Positions 14,901 to 26,406 of a stretch of 64,000 bases of DNA are shown here, piece after piece (position 1 is the stretch's first letter; each line of letters starts with the position of its first letter). The stretch is from assembly GCA_005406025.1 (NCBI GenBank), contig BGZK01000483.1, forward strand, positions 248,001 through 312,000, read 5' to 3'. The position numbers and the translations under genes were made by a program. The DNA comes from Eumeta japonica. Taxonomy: Eukaryota; Arthropoda; Insecta; Lepidoptera; Psychidae. The notes under the pieces were generated by a model, which was given only the letters and a program-made list of their open reading frames with translations, was not told the origin of the DNA and made no database searches.

Positions 14901-17900
14901 TTATGGACGTAATACCTTCCATAGAATCCAATGACTCAGCTTGAAAATAAAAAAAAAATCATTGAAATTGTTTCAAAGCTTTGGATTATATGAGATAATT
15001 ACAAGAATCAAGAGAGGAATGTAACTTACCGATAATTCACCATTCCCCAGTTCTCCATGGCACCGGAGGGAAAATCGGGGAGTGCGATGTGGTCGTTCTT
15101 CATCCTTTGCCCTTGCCCCATATCATAGTACCCGAAATCGAAGTACTCGTCCATCCACTCGGTGATGGCTACTCCTACGTCCGCTGCGTACTCGTGCTGG
15201 CTCATGGGCGCGTCTCCCGGACGGGATATTATACCGAAAGGCTTCTCCAAGGTACCGGTCTCCACCGTCTCCTCGAAGTCGCTGACGTGGAAAGCGATCA
15301 GGTACGCCGAGATGATCGGCGTCGGCAGGAAGGTCTCGCGTATGCGGCCCGGAGCAACGCTGCGACATTATTTCTCTTTGTAGACGGTACTTCAGATATT
15401 GCGATAGTAATTCTATATATGATGTCGAGGTCCGTAATGATCAGGAAGCTTGTCTGTTATGTTATGTTTTTGGATGTATGTTCAAGTAGACGACATATTT
15501 ATAAATGTGTAATACAAATTGTTAAACAAAAAATTTTGCGTGTTTTCGCTGCTTTGATATCTATAATTCATGTCGTTCGAATCCCACACCAGTATTGTAA
15601 CACAGAATTTAAAATATAAATTTATTATAGCTTAAACATTTATTATAGCATAAATATTTCTACATAACTCAGTTTCATATTACACTAGAAGAGTGACTGT
15701 GTTCATTATAAAAATGTGAGTAAATTATATTACATTATTTAAAAAAAATAGTAAAAGTAACGACACAAATTGTCATACGTAAATATTTGATAAATATGTG
15801 TTTTAAGCCCAATACGAATTTCGCTAGTTAAATTGTGATTGAAAATTATAAATTAAGAATGTAATCAATTCCTTAACTGAAATTTTCAATCGCTTTTTAA
15901 ATAAGCGTAATTTTTAATGGTGATGTATTCTAGAGCTAAATGGTGGGAGAGAAATTTAATTTTTGAATCTCTTTTGTCTATGAACAACAAGGATTAAATT
16001 TAGTCCGGAAGAACGTTCATCAAAAAATCCTTCTTTGTTTTGTTCAGTATTCTCACTCTAATCACTGCATCATTACGATAAGTTATGTTGATCAGAGTAT
16101 TTGAGTAGGTATGTCAATATTAGGTGGATCATGAAGATGTGATATGAAGTAGGTAAAAGGTTACATAGAAAAGAAAACTTAACTATACTTCATTACAATA
16201 TGATCAATAATTGAATTGTATTTATAGCAAAATTAATTATAGAAGCTAAGAATTTAGTTGTAGTGTTTCTATCTTAGCCCGTATCAGTAATTTATTTTTG
16301 AGCTCTCAGTATTTCTTTAATGCCTATTATTTAGGGTATTACAACTTTATTTCTCAAGTAGAAAGTAAATTACCTACCAACTTTTATGAATTATAATATT
16401 AGTAAGTAGTTTGTAACCACGAAAACCATTTCTGTTATCGTTAGCAACAGCCACTAAATATATATCTACAAATCTTTCTGGCTTTACTCGATACCGCCTG
16501 ATAACTAAGTCGATAACTAATGACCGTCGGCCTAACATTTGCGTCATTGCACTTAAAAAACTTTAGTGTAAATTAAGTACATGTATATTTAAACCGCTAG
16601 TCAGAAAGCACCATTTTATGACATATAATAATTCTCTTTTAAAAATATTTTGATACTCTAATTTTTAATTAAATTCCGTAATGGACATTTTAAAATAATG
16701 TCCCAATTTAGATAAGTTTTTATAAAATATTGCATTAAAACTTTTTCTTTTCTATAAAATAAAAAACAATGGTAGATGAACAGTTTAAAAGTCTTTGCAC
16801 TGTTGCATAACCTTACACATGAAAACTTGAAATATGTATATATTATATTCTATAAAATCAATTTAGAGTTGAGTCAAACAATGACAGTACATATAAACAT
16901 ACACTTTTTGAACGTTGGAAATGCAATTAAATAGCTGTAGTATATGTTTAGTAATTATGGAAAATTTTCATAGCCTTAATTATGGAGTCGTATGCATTTG
17001 CTCATATTGATGGATTATTTTATGTACAACCCTGTAATTATCCATACGCTTTGTTATGTTATAATTTAACTTAATATTGAATTTGAAATATTTAAAAAAG
17101 TCATAATCTTTCTGCAATCAAAATTGAGAGAATTCAAGAATGGGACTCGTCACTATGAATTGCGCTCGTCCAGTTTTTTTTCTAGATGCTCTAGTCTAGT
17201 TGAAATGGAAAGCCTAATAATAGGTGCTTAATAATTAAAAAAAAAACATTAGTTCTTTTCATATGCCAATTATAAGAAATAAAGTGTTCTCTTCCAAAAG
17301 ATTTTTTTCTATATAATTTATTAGATGGTGTAATAAGCATAAAAATGGTTAGTCAGATTTAATGAATGCGATAATTTTCTCCTTTTTTTTAAACTTGGAA
17401 GAAATTTGTCAAAAATTATTAATATCATGACCGTAGCATTTTAAAAAAGAAAGCAAGCATCTATTAAGATAATTATATTACAATTTTATGATTATATTTT
17501 ATGTATAAAGTTTTGAAGTTTTGAACACCTAAGTATTAGATACCATTCACTTTTACCGCTTCATCAACAACTTTTGGTATTTTTGAATTTTCCAAAATCG
17601 TTTTACATACGTGACATCTGCCACTCGATAGTCGATGCACTCTCCAATAAGACCAGGATATGTACACTCACGTCTCTGTGTTGCTGATGGCCATGTTGGA
17701 GTACGACGGCCCCAGGCTGGAGGACCTCGTGATAGAGATCACGTACTGTGACTTGAACTGCGGCTCGTCGAAGCACGGGAAAGCCTTCCTCGCGTGATGC
17801 GCTTGGAACTGTGTGGTTGCGTAGTACCTGAGGCGAGATTAATAACGACATTGTTCGACTACATAACTCGTGATTATTGTTAAAGTCTTAGCAATATTCA

Positions 17901-20900
17901 TATTTTAATGCGCGTTTTAACTATAGCACATACAGTTTTTAACGCTCGACAAAGTTCCCATAAAACGAGCTAATAGGCTCATCCCTTGAGCGGCAGGCAA
18001 AATAAGTTTTCAATAATAACAGTAATCATCATATTCACATAAATTAAATACGTTTTCGTACATTTTAGATAGCTTTTCGTTTGTCTACTTCACAACAGAT
18101 AGAGAGTTTATGTGAAAAAATTAGTAACCAACTACGATACTTAGGTATAACGGAATCTTCCTTTAGCCATGATTTAGCTATGTACTCTATCTTATTCGCT
18201 CATACATACTATGTGAACAGCGCTGTTTTATTCGTTTGTTTGTGCAAATTTGGTCTCTGCCTACCCTTCCAGGTAATCAATAGGCGTGAGTTTATGAATA
18301 ATTAAATATATAGTTATAAATTCATAGCATTCAGATGCAAAACAAGTTTTTTCAGTAATTCACATGCAATTATGTTTTATACATTTTTAATAAAATGCTA
18401 TTAATATAGCAAACACATCAGAATAACAGCGATTCATACCTTTTGACACCGTTCAAAAAGTAATATCCTTTATAGAAGCCTCTATCGAAAGGGTTCTCGT
18501 TTATCTGTCCCAGGTAGTCGATGGTGATGGTGTAGGTGCCCGGACTCAGCGGATCCGCGAAGTTAATCTTGAGCAGTTCGTAGTAGTCGTCGGTCTCGTG
18601 CGGCGCCGGGAACTGCAGGCCCACCGGCCGGCCGGCGCTGTCCGACACGCTGATGTCGCCTATGGACACGACCTTCTGGTGCATCACGATTTGCCTCAGA
18701 TTGGCTTCCGTGACCTGAAAATGGCTATGTGTTTAGAGCGGTTGTTGTTTCGAAAGTTCAATCTGTTATCAATACATTATTAAACATTAAAAAAAAAGAA
18801 AAATATATTTTTTTCTTTGCCTATGAACGGTTATGAATGATTATCTCTATGTTAGGGTTAGTGTAACTCCAAGATGGTTTCTTCATCATTTTTTTGATAT
18901 AGAACGTGGAACTTCGAAGATAAAACAGGTCATTCCTCAAAGTCATACACGGTATCTCACGGAATCGCTAAATAAAGCGATCGAGGTATTGTTCAGTTAT
19001 AAATATTTCAAAACGAGACAGGTACCGAATAGTGGACGAACTGAACCGGACTGGGCATGGAGTATAAAGGGTAATACAGAATGCCAGTAAATACGATGGA
19101 ATATCGGTGGGGAAAATGTTTTCTACGACTGCGTTAATTTTCAAAGGATCACAATAGGTTTTTAAGAACAACGGCTTATGGCTTACAAATAGATGAACAG
19201 ACTGACAGACGAGCAGACATTAGAGGCTCAGAATAAGCATTCCGCTTCAGCCTTCCATACGAAACCATAACAAAAGACTGAAAGGAAGTAAAGAAACTTT
19301 TAAAATATAAAATAGATCCTTCGAAACTATTGTGTTTCTACGGTATGTGAATGATAATGTATGTGTGTACTACACAATTTATCCATTAAAATTGAAAAGT
19401 AATAGCTTATGTCAAGTTTTAGGTTGAAAATGAATAATATCATTTTTTATTTGATTATCATATTTCATATCGAAAAAATAAACATTTTAAGTTAATACAT
19501 TTTAACTAATTACTCTATCTCCTTTATCGAAAATACATTGTGGGATATTTGTAGTTCCAAAACTCATTATTCTATTAGGCGAACGATTTTTTGTTTTTTT
19601 TTTTTCTGTTAAGTAGTTTAACCCTCTTAAAACGTTAAAACAACGAAAAGTGTTAAAACAACTTTAATATTGTGTTTATGTTTATTAAAACTCAATACCC
19701 AAAATTATTTCAGTTAAACCCTTATCATTTCTAGCTCTTTACAAAAATTTAGGTAAAGCGAACTATTAATCCCTTTGCGAAAGAAAAATTCATGCACTAT
19801 TATTCGGACACGCTGACGATAAGTTTTCATATTATCTTGATGTTTAAAGAAAGTCGAGGTAATGAATAATTCCAAATATTAAATGCACGTGTTTTACATT
19901 AGTTGCTAAACGCAGTATCTATATGTGCTTATTTTTAGAATATCAATGTGTTTAGCATAAGCTCATTCACATGAAATCTTTTTAAAGGAATTGCAATGTA
20001 ACAGTCTTTCATTTCTAGATTTTATATATTTTTTGAATACATAGTGTGTACGATTCAGACTTATATATATTCAAGCCCTAACGATTCGGGTATGGTATTG
20101 ATTGAAATAGTTTATAATTGAACATCTTTTTTATTTTTACAATTTTCTCTTTGGAAATCTATTTAACAAAATGTTTTGTAAGGATAATTTCATCTCTCAA
20201 CATTATTCTTTGGGTTGTCAAAAACAGTAAACTTCTCTAGAAATTTTATTAGATAATTTGAAATACTTATTAAAATTTGACTTTGAGTCTAAATGTTGTT
20301 TTTCCATTTTTAATGTTTTGGAGAACTGAAAATATTTTCGTATTAACCCTAATATGCAATTGACCGGTTTTTATTAAATAGATTATTTAATTGTTTTACA
20401 ATCGACTTCAACTTCAAGGTCTGCAGATAAACAGTTACTTATCTAATCGTTTTCGGATATCTTAAAAACGCCAGATACGCAAGAATCGTAACTCTTAATC
20501 AGAACGTTAGTGATAACAATCAAGAATATTTTTATTGACCTATTAAAAAAGTTACATTCATGTATAGGCCGATGTAAAAAAAAATGTAAAAAATGTGGCT
20601 GTGTATCACATCACATTCGTAAAACTTTGTCCTATAAAAATACTTCAATTTTTAACAATATATATGATATACAGGAGTTTTAATGGGGTATATACCTTAT
20701 TCAGTATTGTTATTTCTATTTTTACTATTAGCATATTAATTGTTAACCTTTACTTACTTTAGTTATTTGAGTTATTCGCTTACTAAATAACATAATTTTT
20801 GTGGTAAGTTCATGCATTTTTTTTGGAACCACCATTGATAACCAAAATTATTTTATGAGCTATCAAATGGCTAATATTAAGGAAAAAATATTGAGAGAAT

Positions 20901-22040
20901 AACAATTAACAAAAATAGAATATGCAAAAAAATAGGTTGCCTAATAAAATTTATTTTCATATAAAAAAGTTGTGGTTCCTTCAATTGGAATATTACGTTT
21001 ATAGTCATGAAAGCATTAAATTGCTATCAAAGTATAGATTGGTTCGTAGGAAAAAAAATAGAATTCATTATATAAATATTGCTTATAAAGGCAACGTTTT
21101 ACGAATGCATGGAGCTGCAGCCTGCATCTTGCACATAAATAATTTTAAAACGCCCTTGATAAAAATAAGCTATAGTGTTTTGACTATCATTTTAACGTAA
21201 TTTCGAATAGTTTTCTTGAACCAAATTATTGAGTAAATAATTACAGTCAATATCTAATTTATAAAATACAGATTGCGTCAATGACATAATAAATATTAGC
21301 GGGCGAGCATGTCCGGCGAACAGAGAGAGATAGAGTTATGATTCAAGGGAAAATAAGATAGCAGTGAATTTTTTTTCTTTGCATCCCTTTTTGTCCACTG
21401 AACGTGCTCTTCCGTAAATATATAGATTTTATTTTGATTGAAGCATATTGAAGTTTCACTGAACGTTCCACAATCATAACTATTAAACTCGGCATACTCA
21501 ACAAAATAAAAAAATAGATAATAAAAAGCTTTGTTTATAAGTACTTGTATTTATATTTTTAAATTATAACCTGATGATTAGATTTTTCCATTATCATTTT
21601 GTTAATAAATTATCTCCTATGGTATATTTAATTTGTGATTTATCGTTAACAACTTTCTATACAAAACATTTCATGATCCTGTGCCTACTCTTACTTTGAA
21701 AAGTACACCAGTAATTAAAAAAAAAACTTTAACATATAAAAATGCGAACGACATCACAACCTTAAGCCCAAACTCGAGTGTCATGAATTCAACAACTTTT
21801 ACGAAAGTCCTTACTCACATTAACTTCGATTTCGATGTGCCCGTTGAACCTGGATTCGTCTAGGTAAGTATCTAAATGTACATAAATGAAAAACGGCTGA
21901 ACGTTGTCCAGCAACCTGTAAGCTGGCTCCGCTAGGTTGGTTCTGTCATCTAAGAATTCTAGGTTAGACCTCATCTCCTCGTAGGGACTCGCCACCGCAG
22001 CCCCTACTATGTATAAAAGGAATACATAAGCCGGCGACAT
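2964..22040 (-). CDS. aminopeptidase N (M1 zinc metallopeptidase, GPI-anchored), 15 coding exons, 952 aa
   Basis: Coding exons in order: 22040-21819, 18714-18440, 17827-17672, 15359-15030, 14822-14639, 11186-10945, 10295-10112, 10031-9851, 8469-8372, 8085-7906, 7377-7190, 6881-6711, 6273-6130, 4767-4689, 3188-2964. All junctions are GT..AG and the sum is 2859 nt. The product should release N-terminal amino acids from peptides outside the cell. Visible marks are: signal peptide MSPAYVFLLYIVGAAVAS; YRLL...FNGHIEIEV opening the N-terminal beta domain; GAMEN at residues 317-321; zinc site HELAH 353-357 with E376 eighteen residues on; catalytic Tyr440 in STTSYQKG; two Cys pairs (NYVCNLGHEACV and YVFCIGL) in the C-terminal helical domain; and a hydrophobic end, ITAPIVLLLSAIAVHIL, as a GPI signal after NYNAAAA. 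It has no Thr-rich stalk, unlike the next two genes. Of two in-frame ATGs I chose the inner one, because it follows the cag acceptor of a noncoding exon. In larvae, APNs are midgut brush-border enzymes and Cry toxin receptors; that is family knowledge. Class number not assigned. Confidence 0.93.
3189..4688. other. intron 14 of the 15-exon gene; repeat debris
   Basis: No gene is seen. At about 3805-3960 there is an imperfect inverted pair, ctgagcccatgagcggatcc facing agatccgccactggctcag, around a C-rich spacer. It looks like a degraded transposon but could not be assigned to a family. Confidence 0.35.
4980..5060 (+). repeat. fragment of the ccggcaacacac lepidopteran interspersed repeat
   Basis: The stretch has accggcaacacacttctggt, gttgcggctatcaattagcc and acggtagtcacctact. 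I recognise this pattern as a common interspersed repeat in moths and butterflies, here degraded. A second copy lies near 63.2-63.35 kb. It sits in intron 13 of the 15-exon APN gene. Confidence 0.5.
5258..5992 (-). repeat. gggttccg / cggaaccc interspersed element, about 730 bp, inside an intron
   Basis: The left end reads aaaaaaccggccaagagcgtg then gggttccgaa. The right end has acggacggacagacttgacc, aagggttccgttttag and ctcggaaccctaaaaa. These ends match a very abundant lepidopteran nonautonomous repeat, here reversed relative to the copy at 40.1-40.5 kb. No reading frame survives. It lies in intron 13 of the 15-exon APN gene. Confidence 0.6.
8880..9010 (+). repeat. possible degraded copy of the GAAACC-rich dispersed family
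   Basis: The stretch is a run of purine-rich phrases such as aacgacaacgagaccgggag and attgaaactataaacgggaa. It resembles the core of the clearer copies at 13.1, 23.7 and 56.9 kb, but the conserved leader is missing. It lies in intron 8 of the 15-exon gene. Confidence 0.3.
11418..11615 (-). repeat. CTAG-ended lepidopteran interspersed repeat, reversed copy
   Basis: It starts tactagctttcgtacgtgac then tccgcctgcgag, and runs through a gttcgaggttcaccaa block to acaaacaaacagagaaacag and an AT tail (ttacttcccattacaagtct). This is a degraded copy of a common moth/butterfly repeat. Its tip, actagctttcg...ccgc, recalls Helitron-like CTAG ends, which is inference. It lies in intron 5 of the 15-exon gene. 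Confidence 0.45.
11867..11985. repeat. fold-back element 1: 29-bp near-perfect inverted arms
   Basis: The left arm 11867-11895 (atttaacattgacacttaaa then ccccc) pairs with the right arm 11957-11985 (gggggtttaagtgtcaatgt then taaat). An inner hairpin, tcttgtct-acaac-agacaaga, lies in the loop. It has no coding capacity. It resembles a MITE or the pieces of one, in intron 5 of the 15-exon APN gene. Confidence 0.75.
11999..12067. repeat. fold-back element 2: about 31-bp inverted arms, adjacent to element 1
   Basis: The left arm 11999-12030 (aaaattgaaatattgaacaa then cgattttttta) pairs with the right arm 12037-12067 (taaaaaaatctttgttcaaa then atttcaatttt), with only about two mismatches and a six-base loop. 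It starts 14 bases after element 1 ends, so the two hairpins probably belong to one insertion. Confidence 0.75.
12068..14638. other. rest of intron 5 of the 15-exon gene
   Basis: AT-rich intron without a convincing gene. It includes the dispersed GAAACC-rich copy at about 13.08-13.26 kb and a short (tta)n run at about 14390-14405. A 69-codon plus-strand frame at 13552-13761 has no recognisable features. Confidence 0.5.
13075..13260 (+). repeat. copy of the GAAACC-rich dispersed family
   Basis: The leader gatagtaatattttccccgg then cttcgtacgaat is followed by a purine-rich core (agagccggaaccggaaccga, caaaatcaggaacagggacg). The same leader occurs at 23.7, 24.1 (reversed) and 56.9 kb. It lies in intron 5 of the 15-exon APN gene. 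Confidence 0.6.
15360..17671. other. intron 3 of the 15-exon gene, 2.3 kb, nothing recognised
   Basis: AT-rich, without long frames beyond an antisense shadow of exon 4. I see no repeat family I can name here. Confidence 0.5.
18715..21818. other. intron 1 (coding) of the 15-exon gene, 3.1 kb
   Basis: AT-rich intron. At about 19190-19265 the words gacagacgagcagacattag and gcattccg suggest a degraded piece of the gggttccg element family. A 92-codon plus-strand frame at 20922-21200 is low-complexity and basic, with no family resemblance; it is not called as a gene. Confidence 0.45.
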
Positions 22041-22278
22041 TTTGAGACCTGCAAACGAACCTCGAATCAATAAATTTATCTTCATTATTTGAATAGGACA
22101 AATGGATTTATTTATTTATAAATGCAAACCCAGTCAGAAATTCGTTATTACGACGAAGATCAAAAATTAAACTATCACTCCACGCTTTAAACGTAAACAG
22201 ATTAATTAAAATTAGCATCATTCAATATATTATAATTATAAATTTTAATAATTGTTATGGATGTAGTTACAATCCTAC

Positions 22279-22339
22279 CTTACGCCCGTGACGCGCCGGT
22301 CTTGAAACTGAACAGCCGGTCAACAACGTCGTATATATT
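22279..22339 (-). promoter_or_regulatory. core promoter and noncoding first exon of the 15-exon APN gene
   Basis: On the minus strand aatatata lies at 22339-22332 and an arthropod-type initiator TCAGT at 22311-22307, with its A at 22309, 30 bases from the TATA box. A first exon of about 31 nt (22309-22279) would end GGGCGTAAG|gtaggatt. It would be spliced to the acceptor gtttgcag at 22048, 8 nt before the ATG. The other short-UTR gene at 41.5 kb has the same donor, gtagga. A donor four bases earlier (gtaagg) is also possible. Confidence 0.6.
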
Positions 22340-22381
22340 GTTAATTGCCGCCGAAGCCGTCGCTCGCCGATGCCCGTTTCG

Positions 22382-22463
22382 ATAAGGTGAAATCATCGCT
22401 CCATATTGCCTGAATATCAGTAGCCTTTATCGTGAATTTCAGTATACGAACTCATTTATCTTA
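22382..22463 (-). promoter_or_regulatory. GATA-factor motifs upstream of the 15-exon APN gene
   Basis: GATAAG lies on the plus strand at 22382-22387, and an overlapping pair, GATAAGATAA on the minus strand, at about 22461-22452. They sit about 70 and 150 bases upstream of the predicted start. GATA factors drive many insect midgut genes. Single motifs are frequent by chance in AT-rich DNA, so this is suggestive only. Confidence 0.35.
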
Positions 22464-25400
22464 TCGACACTTAGTACTTCATTATTATTGCGGACTAAGT
22501 CTCTACCGCGGTTTTATTCATACTAAAAAACCGATGAACCTGTTCGTGCATTGTTCGTTTTGCGAATCAACTTTAAAGATGCGATATCATAGTCACGTTT
22601 ATAAAGTCTACATCGGTTCAACTGCTCACAAGCTTTGAGCGGTATTTACATAGCCTAAGTTTCCATTTCGAATGCTTTACGCATTGAATCGATTTCTCTA
22701 GAAGTTTTGAATCTTTTAAGAGGGGAACATGGCGATTTCGGCTTTTGATCGCAGGCTTATTGACCGACAAGTTTCAACTGTCAAATCGAATCGTGCCTCG
22801 GTGAACACGTTGATCGGTTGTTCCCAGGTGCCGTCATCACATTGGTGACAACGTCATGCAATAACTTCGATCCGTGCCGGTCCAATGTGGAAGCCTTAGG
22901 GTCAACCTTTCAATCTGTAAATAAAAGATTGTGGGAAACTTTGCGTCAGTAAGTACTGAGGTGATGGAAAAACTGACGCACCAACATATTCATGTAATTC
23001 TTTATATAGTTATTATTATAATATTTCTATAGTTTTCAACACATTTACTCTGTACTATTACTGTTCGTCCTATTTCTTGTACTGTCGAATTTTTTTTCTA
23101 AAATATTTGTTTCATGAGCCCTGCCTACTCGAAATTCTGTGCAAAGCTCAATAGCGGCGCCAACTGTAACACATACTCGTATCCGTCTATATTCGTATCA
23201 GATAAAAACTCGTAGGTAATCATAATTTTTTTTTTTATTTATTACAAAAATTATGTAAAACTTTTTGGGCATGTAACCCAAATCCTTTATAAAGTACTTG
23301 GAAAATCTTTGAATAATAAACACAAATAGACCGGTTTATTTTCTAATTTATTCATAAAAACATTTTATTTTTTACAAAGGTAAAGTACAACTTTCAAGTT
23401 TTGTTGAATTTTCTATTTAATATTGTAGTGTAACGAGTGTAGTTCAGGTGTTTCTTTTTTTGAACTCTCCCATGAGTATTTCCCCATAGACTTTTCATAC
23501 TCTGGAATAATATTTGCAAATGATCGCTTTTGTATCCATTTATATAAAAATGTATGTTTTTATATATCAGATTTCCAAACAGAGTTCAAGGTTTTTATAT
23601 TGTACCTATCCAGATCGTCTGCGTCTTCGTCCGCGTGTTTTTGCTGTTGAACGGAACTGCAACAATGTTTCTAGAAATTATTCAATTCCTAGAAAGCCTC
23701 ACTATCCCCTCGTATTGTATCCTTTATTCTATTTTGATAGCAACATATTCCCTAGCTTCGTACAAATAGGTGCCGTGACCGGTAGCGGTATTGAAATTGA
23801 AACTGGGACGGGAAGCAGAATCGGAAGCCGAAACCGAGATCGTGATTATTTGAAAAACAAGGATTAGAATCAGACGAAGATCCAAATGAGGGGCAGCGTA
23901 GTCGCAGGCAGAAAGCTACTTGTAAATGCTAATTTAGAACTTATCTGTCGTAATAAAAAGGCAGTTTTCTGAATTAGTGACCTCGTCAGCACTGGCTTTA
24001 AGAATTTGTAAATTATATTAGTTATGATTTCATAATAATGATATTTTTTGATATAGTTACGAAATCGAAGCTTTCAACATCGACACCATTACTGGTTACG
24101 GCCCGATTTATACGAAGCCGGGGAAAATGTTAGTATCAAAATAAAATATAAAGAATATTATCACTGCATAACTGTGCGTCGGCCGAGATGACTGGGAGCA
24201 CCACTGTTGATGGTTTAATACAGCCTGCATGTTCCTAAATACGTATCTAATTGGCATGAAACGTACGTAGAAATCATAAGTAATTAATTGACGATTAAGA
24301 TAAATAGAAGACCAACGCTGGCTTAGGTATTTCATAACTGTCAACGCTCTCGAATCAATATTGAATTCTTTGGATAGAGATTCGTAGTGGAAGAACAGAT
24401 TCGAGGGTCATCGGTGGGTTGTATGCTTCATGTCAATGCATGTTGCAAGCAAATGTCGACATATATAAAAAGACTTTTGAATGCGTTCAAAAAAATTAGT
24501 TATTGACATAAATCCAATTCTATTAATGAAACCAAAGTGTGTTCACATGATAATCGATTACATGAAGTCCAGAATTGCATTTATTGGAATTCAATGTTCG
24601 ATAAAGTCCAAGTGGCTATACAGAATTTAATTTGCCATTCTGTGCATTTAAATATATATATATTAATCTATCTCCAAATGTTAGATTAATAAATATTTAA
24701 AAATTAAATTAAATTGTATTCAAACAAAAAGAGAATAATATGGACATTAGTGGGCACACACGTCTATCGATTCACTCTGGACATTTAAAATCAAAACCTT
24801 TGCCAGAATCTATCTCCATTTTAAATGTACTGTATCTCTTAAATGTACTATATCTTTAAACGTATGTATCTCAGAATTTATATCAGAAATTATCTCCATT
24901 TTAAATGTACACTACTCAATGAATTTGAGAGTTCTGAACTCAATGGTATGATAAGAATTATTGACCAATATCTACATTTTACTCAAAATAACGAAAAAAA
25001 ATATGCGTGTGTTCTACTAGTGTTACCTTTAAAACGCAATTGGAGTGAACGCGTAATCCCATCACAATTCCGGTTTTATTCTCGCAGTTTGCGTCTTTGC
25101 CGGTTCGTGAGTCTGTAACTACGGAACATTCGTTACTGTGAAGTTTATCCGCGGATAATTTACATTCTTCATCATTGAACAATATAAAATAAACATATAG
25201 CTTATTTTAAAAATACACACTACATTGAACAAGGATTAATAATAACAAATAATTATAATAAAATTAAATGGCAATAACAGGTTTTGGGACGTTTAATACC
25301 GTTTTTACTAAAGTGTAAAATAAAATTAATAAATAATATTCAAAGAAGAGAGGGTTCAGCGGGCCGAGAGGCAGTCGTGATTCGTCACAGCCGGACCTGT

Positions 25401-25589
25401 ATTCGTTATCTCGAGATGACACATTTGCTAATCAGAGAATAAGGAAACGACCGGATGTTGATTGGGATTTGCGATTGTCGGTACTTTCGTACTGAGATAA
25501 TGTTGTTTTTGCAAGATTTATCTTTGGCTCGAAAAACAGATACGACACAAATACAACAAGGGTTAAATGAAATAAAAAAATGAGATTAA
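22464..25589. other. intergenic upstream stretch, repeats only
   Basis: A GC-richer block at 22740-22920 lies upstream of the promoter; I see no gene in it. Next come two facing copies of the dispersed GAAACC-rich family (23.7 and 24.1 kb). A short duplication follows: atctccattttaaatgtac at about 24811 and again at about 24892. Confidence 0.45.
23711..24165. repeat. two facing copies of the GAAACC-rich dispersed family forming a fold-back
   Basis: The plus copy (23711-23885) has the leader ttctattttgatagcaacat then tccctagcttcgtacaaata, followed by the core attgaaactgggacgggaag and agccgaaaccgagatcgtga. A second leader, reversed, lies at about 24096-24165 (ttatacgaagccggggaaaa). The pair therefore makes inverted arms of about 50 bp around roughly 330 bp. 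Confidence 0.55.
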
Positions 25590-26131
25590 AACATTCGAAA
25601 AGTCATTTGAGAAATCACGGCCAAAATATGAATACGTAAAGAAAGAGTTAACTGATATTAAGTTTGAAAATTCTGAAATACAGCAGGAAATTTCAAATTT
25701 CCTGAAATGGAAAGAGATCAACCTTTTAAAAACGCATGAATCACAGACGATATTAATCCGGAAGTTCTAATATACAAACTAACTTAAATCTAACGATTGC
25801 CTCATTCAATAACATAATTTTAGAATGAAATTCCTTAGTTCAGCTTGATGTATCTCGTCTGGTAGACGTAGCTGTAAGGGTTTATCTTAAGGAACCTAAT
25901 TGTACTTTACTGTTTACGAACGCATACCTTATGTTTAATTGGAAATAGGTCTAGAATATATACTGTTGTGTATTTTGCTGAATACTGACCGGCCGTCTTG
26001 TACTTGTCGACGTTTACAATGTGGGACAAGAGATTTTGATGACATATATTGATTTAAAAGGAAGGTTTGTGAAAGCCTTTAAATTACAATTCATATTATA
26101 CTGAATCTTTTCTTGGTACAATACATAGATA

Positions 26132-26170
26132 TATTATTGGTCGACGGCGATGCGTTGCCGACCAATAATA
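26132..26170. repeat. 12-bp perfect hairpin inside the LINE relic region
   Basis: The arm tattattggtcg at 26132-26143 pairs exactly with cgaccaataata at 26159-26170 across a GC-rich 15-base loop (acggcgatgcgttgc). It may be the tip of a small inserted element. Function unknown. Confidence 0.6.
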
Positions 26171-26340
26171 AATGTATAGTACGACATAAAATCGTGTTAC
26201 TTCCGTGTTCCAAAAAAGCTTTACGCTCTCTCCACGTCATTCTTTGATATTTTCCTTTTATTTTATGTGATTTGTATATCACAATTTTTCTCCTACTAAA
26301 ACATTAAACGAAACTCGAATTTTTTCGGTTCTTGGTTCAG

Positions 26341-26374
26341 TTAACACACGCACATACACACACACTCACACACA

Positions 26375-26405
<31 letters not shown>
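26341..26405. repeat. CA / GCAC microsatellite
   Basis: A run of acacac units changes to a (gcac)n run, with cgcacgcacgcacgcacg near 26375-26400. This is simple-sequence DNA within the region of the LINE relic. Confidence 0.9.

Positions 26406-26406
<1 letters not shown>

Noticed and set aside
15089..15619. 176-codon plus-strand frame
   Set aside because: Antisense shadow of the GAMEN exon of the 15-exon gene that runs into intron DNA.
20922..21200. 92-codon plus-strand frame in intron 1 of the 15-exon gene
   Set aside because: Low-complexity, Lys/Ile-rich translation typical of AT-rich random sequence, with no motif.
22042..22085. Upstream in-frame ATG for the 15-exon gene
   Set aside because: It lies before the predicted cag acceptor at 22048-22050, and the inner ATG gives a proper signal peptide at the very N-terminus.
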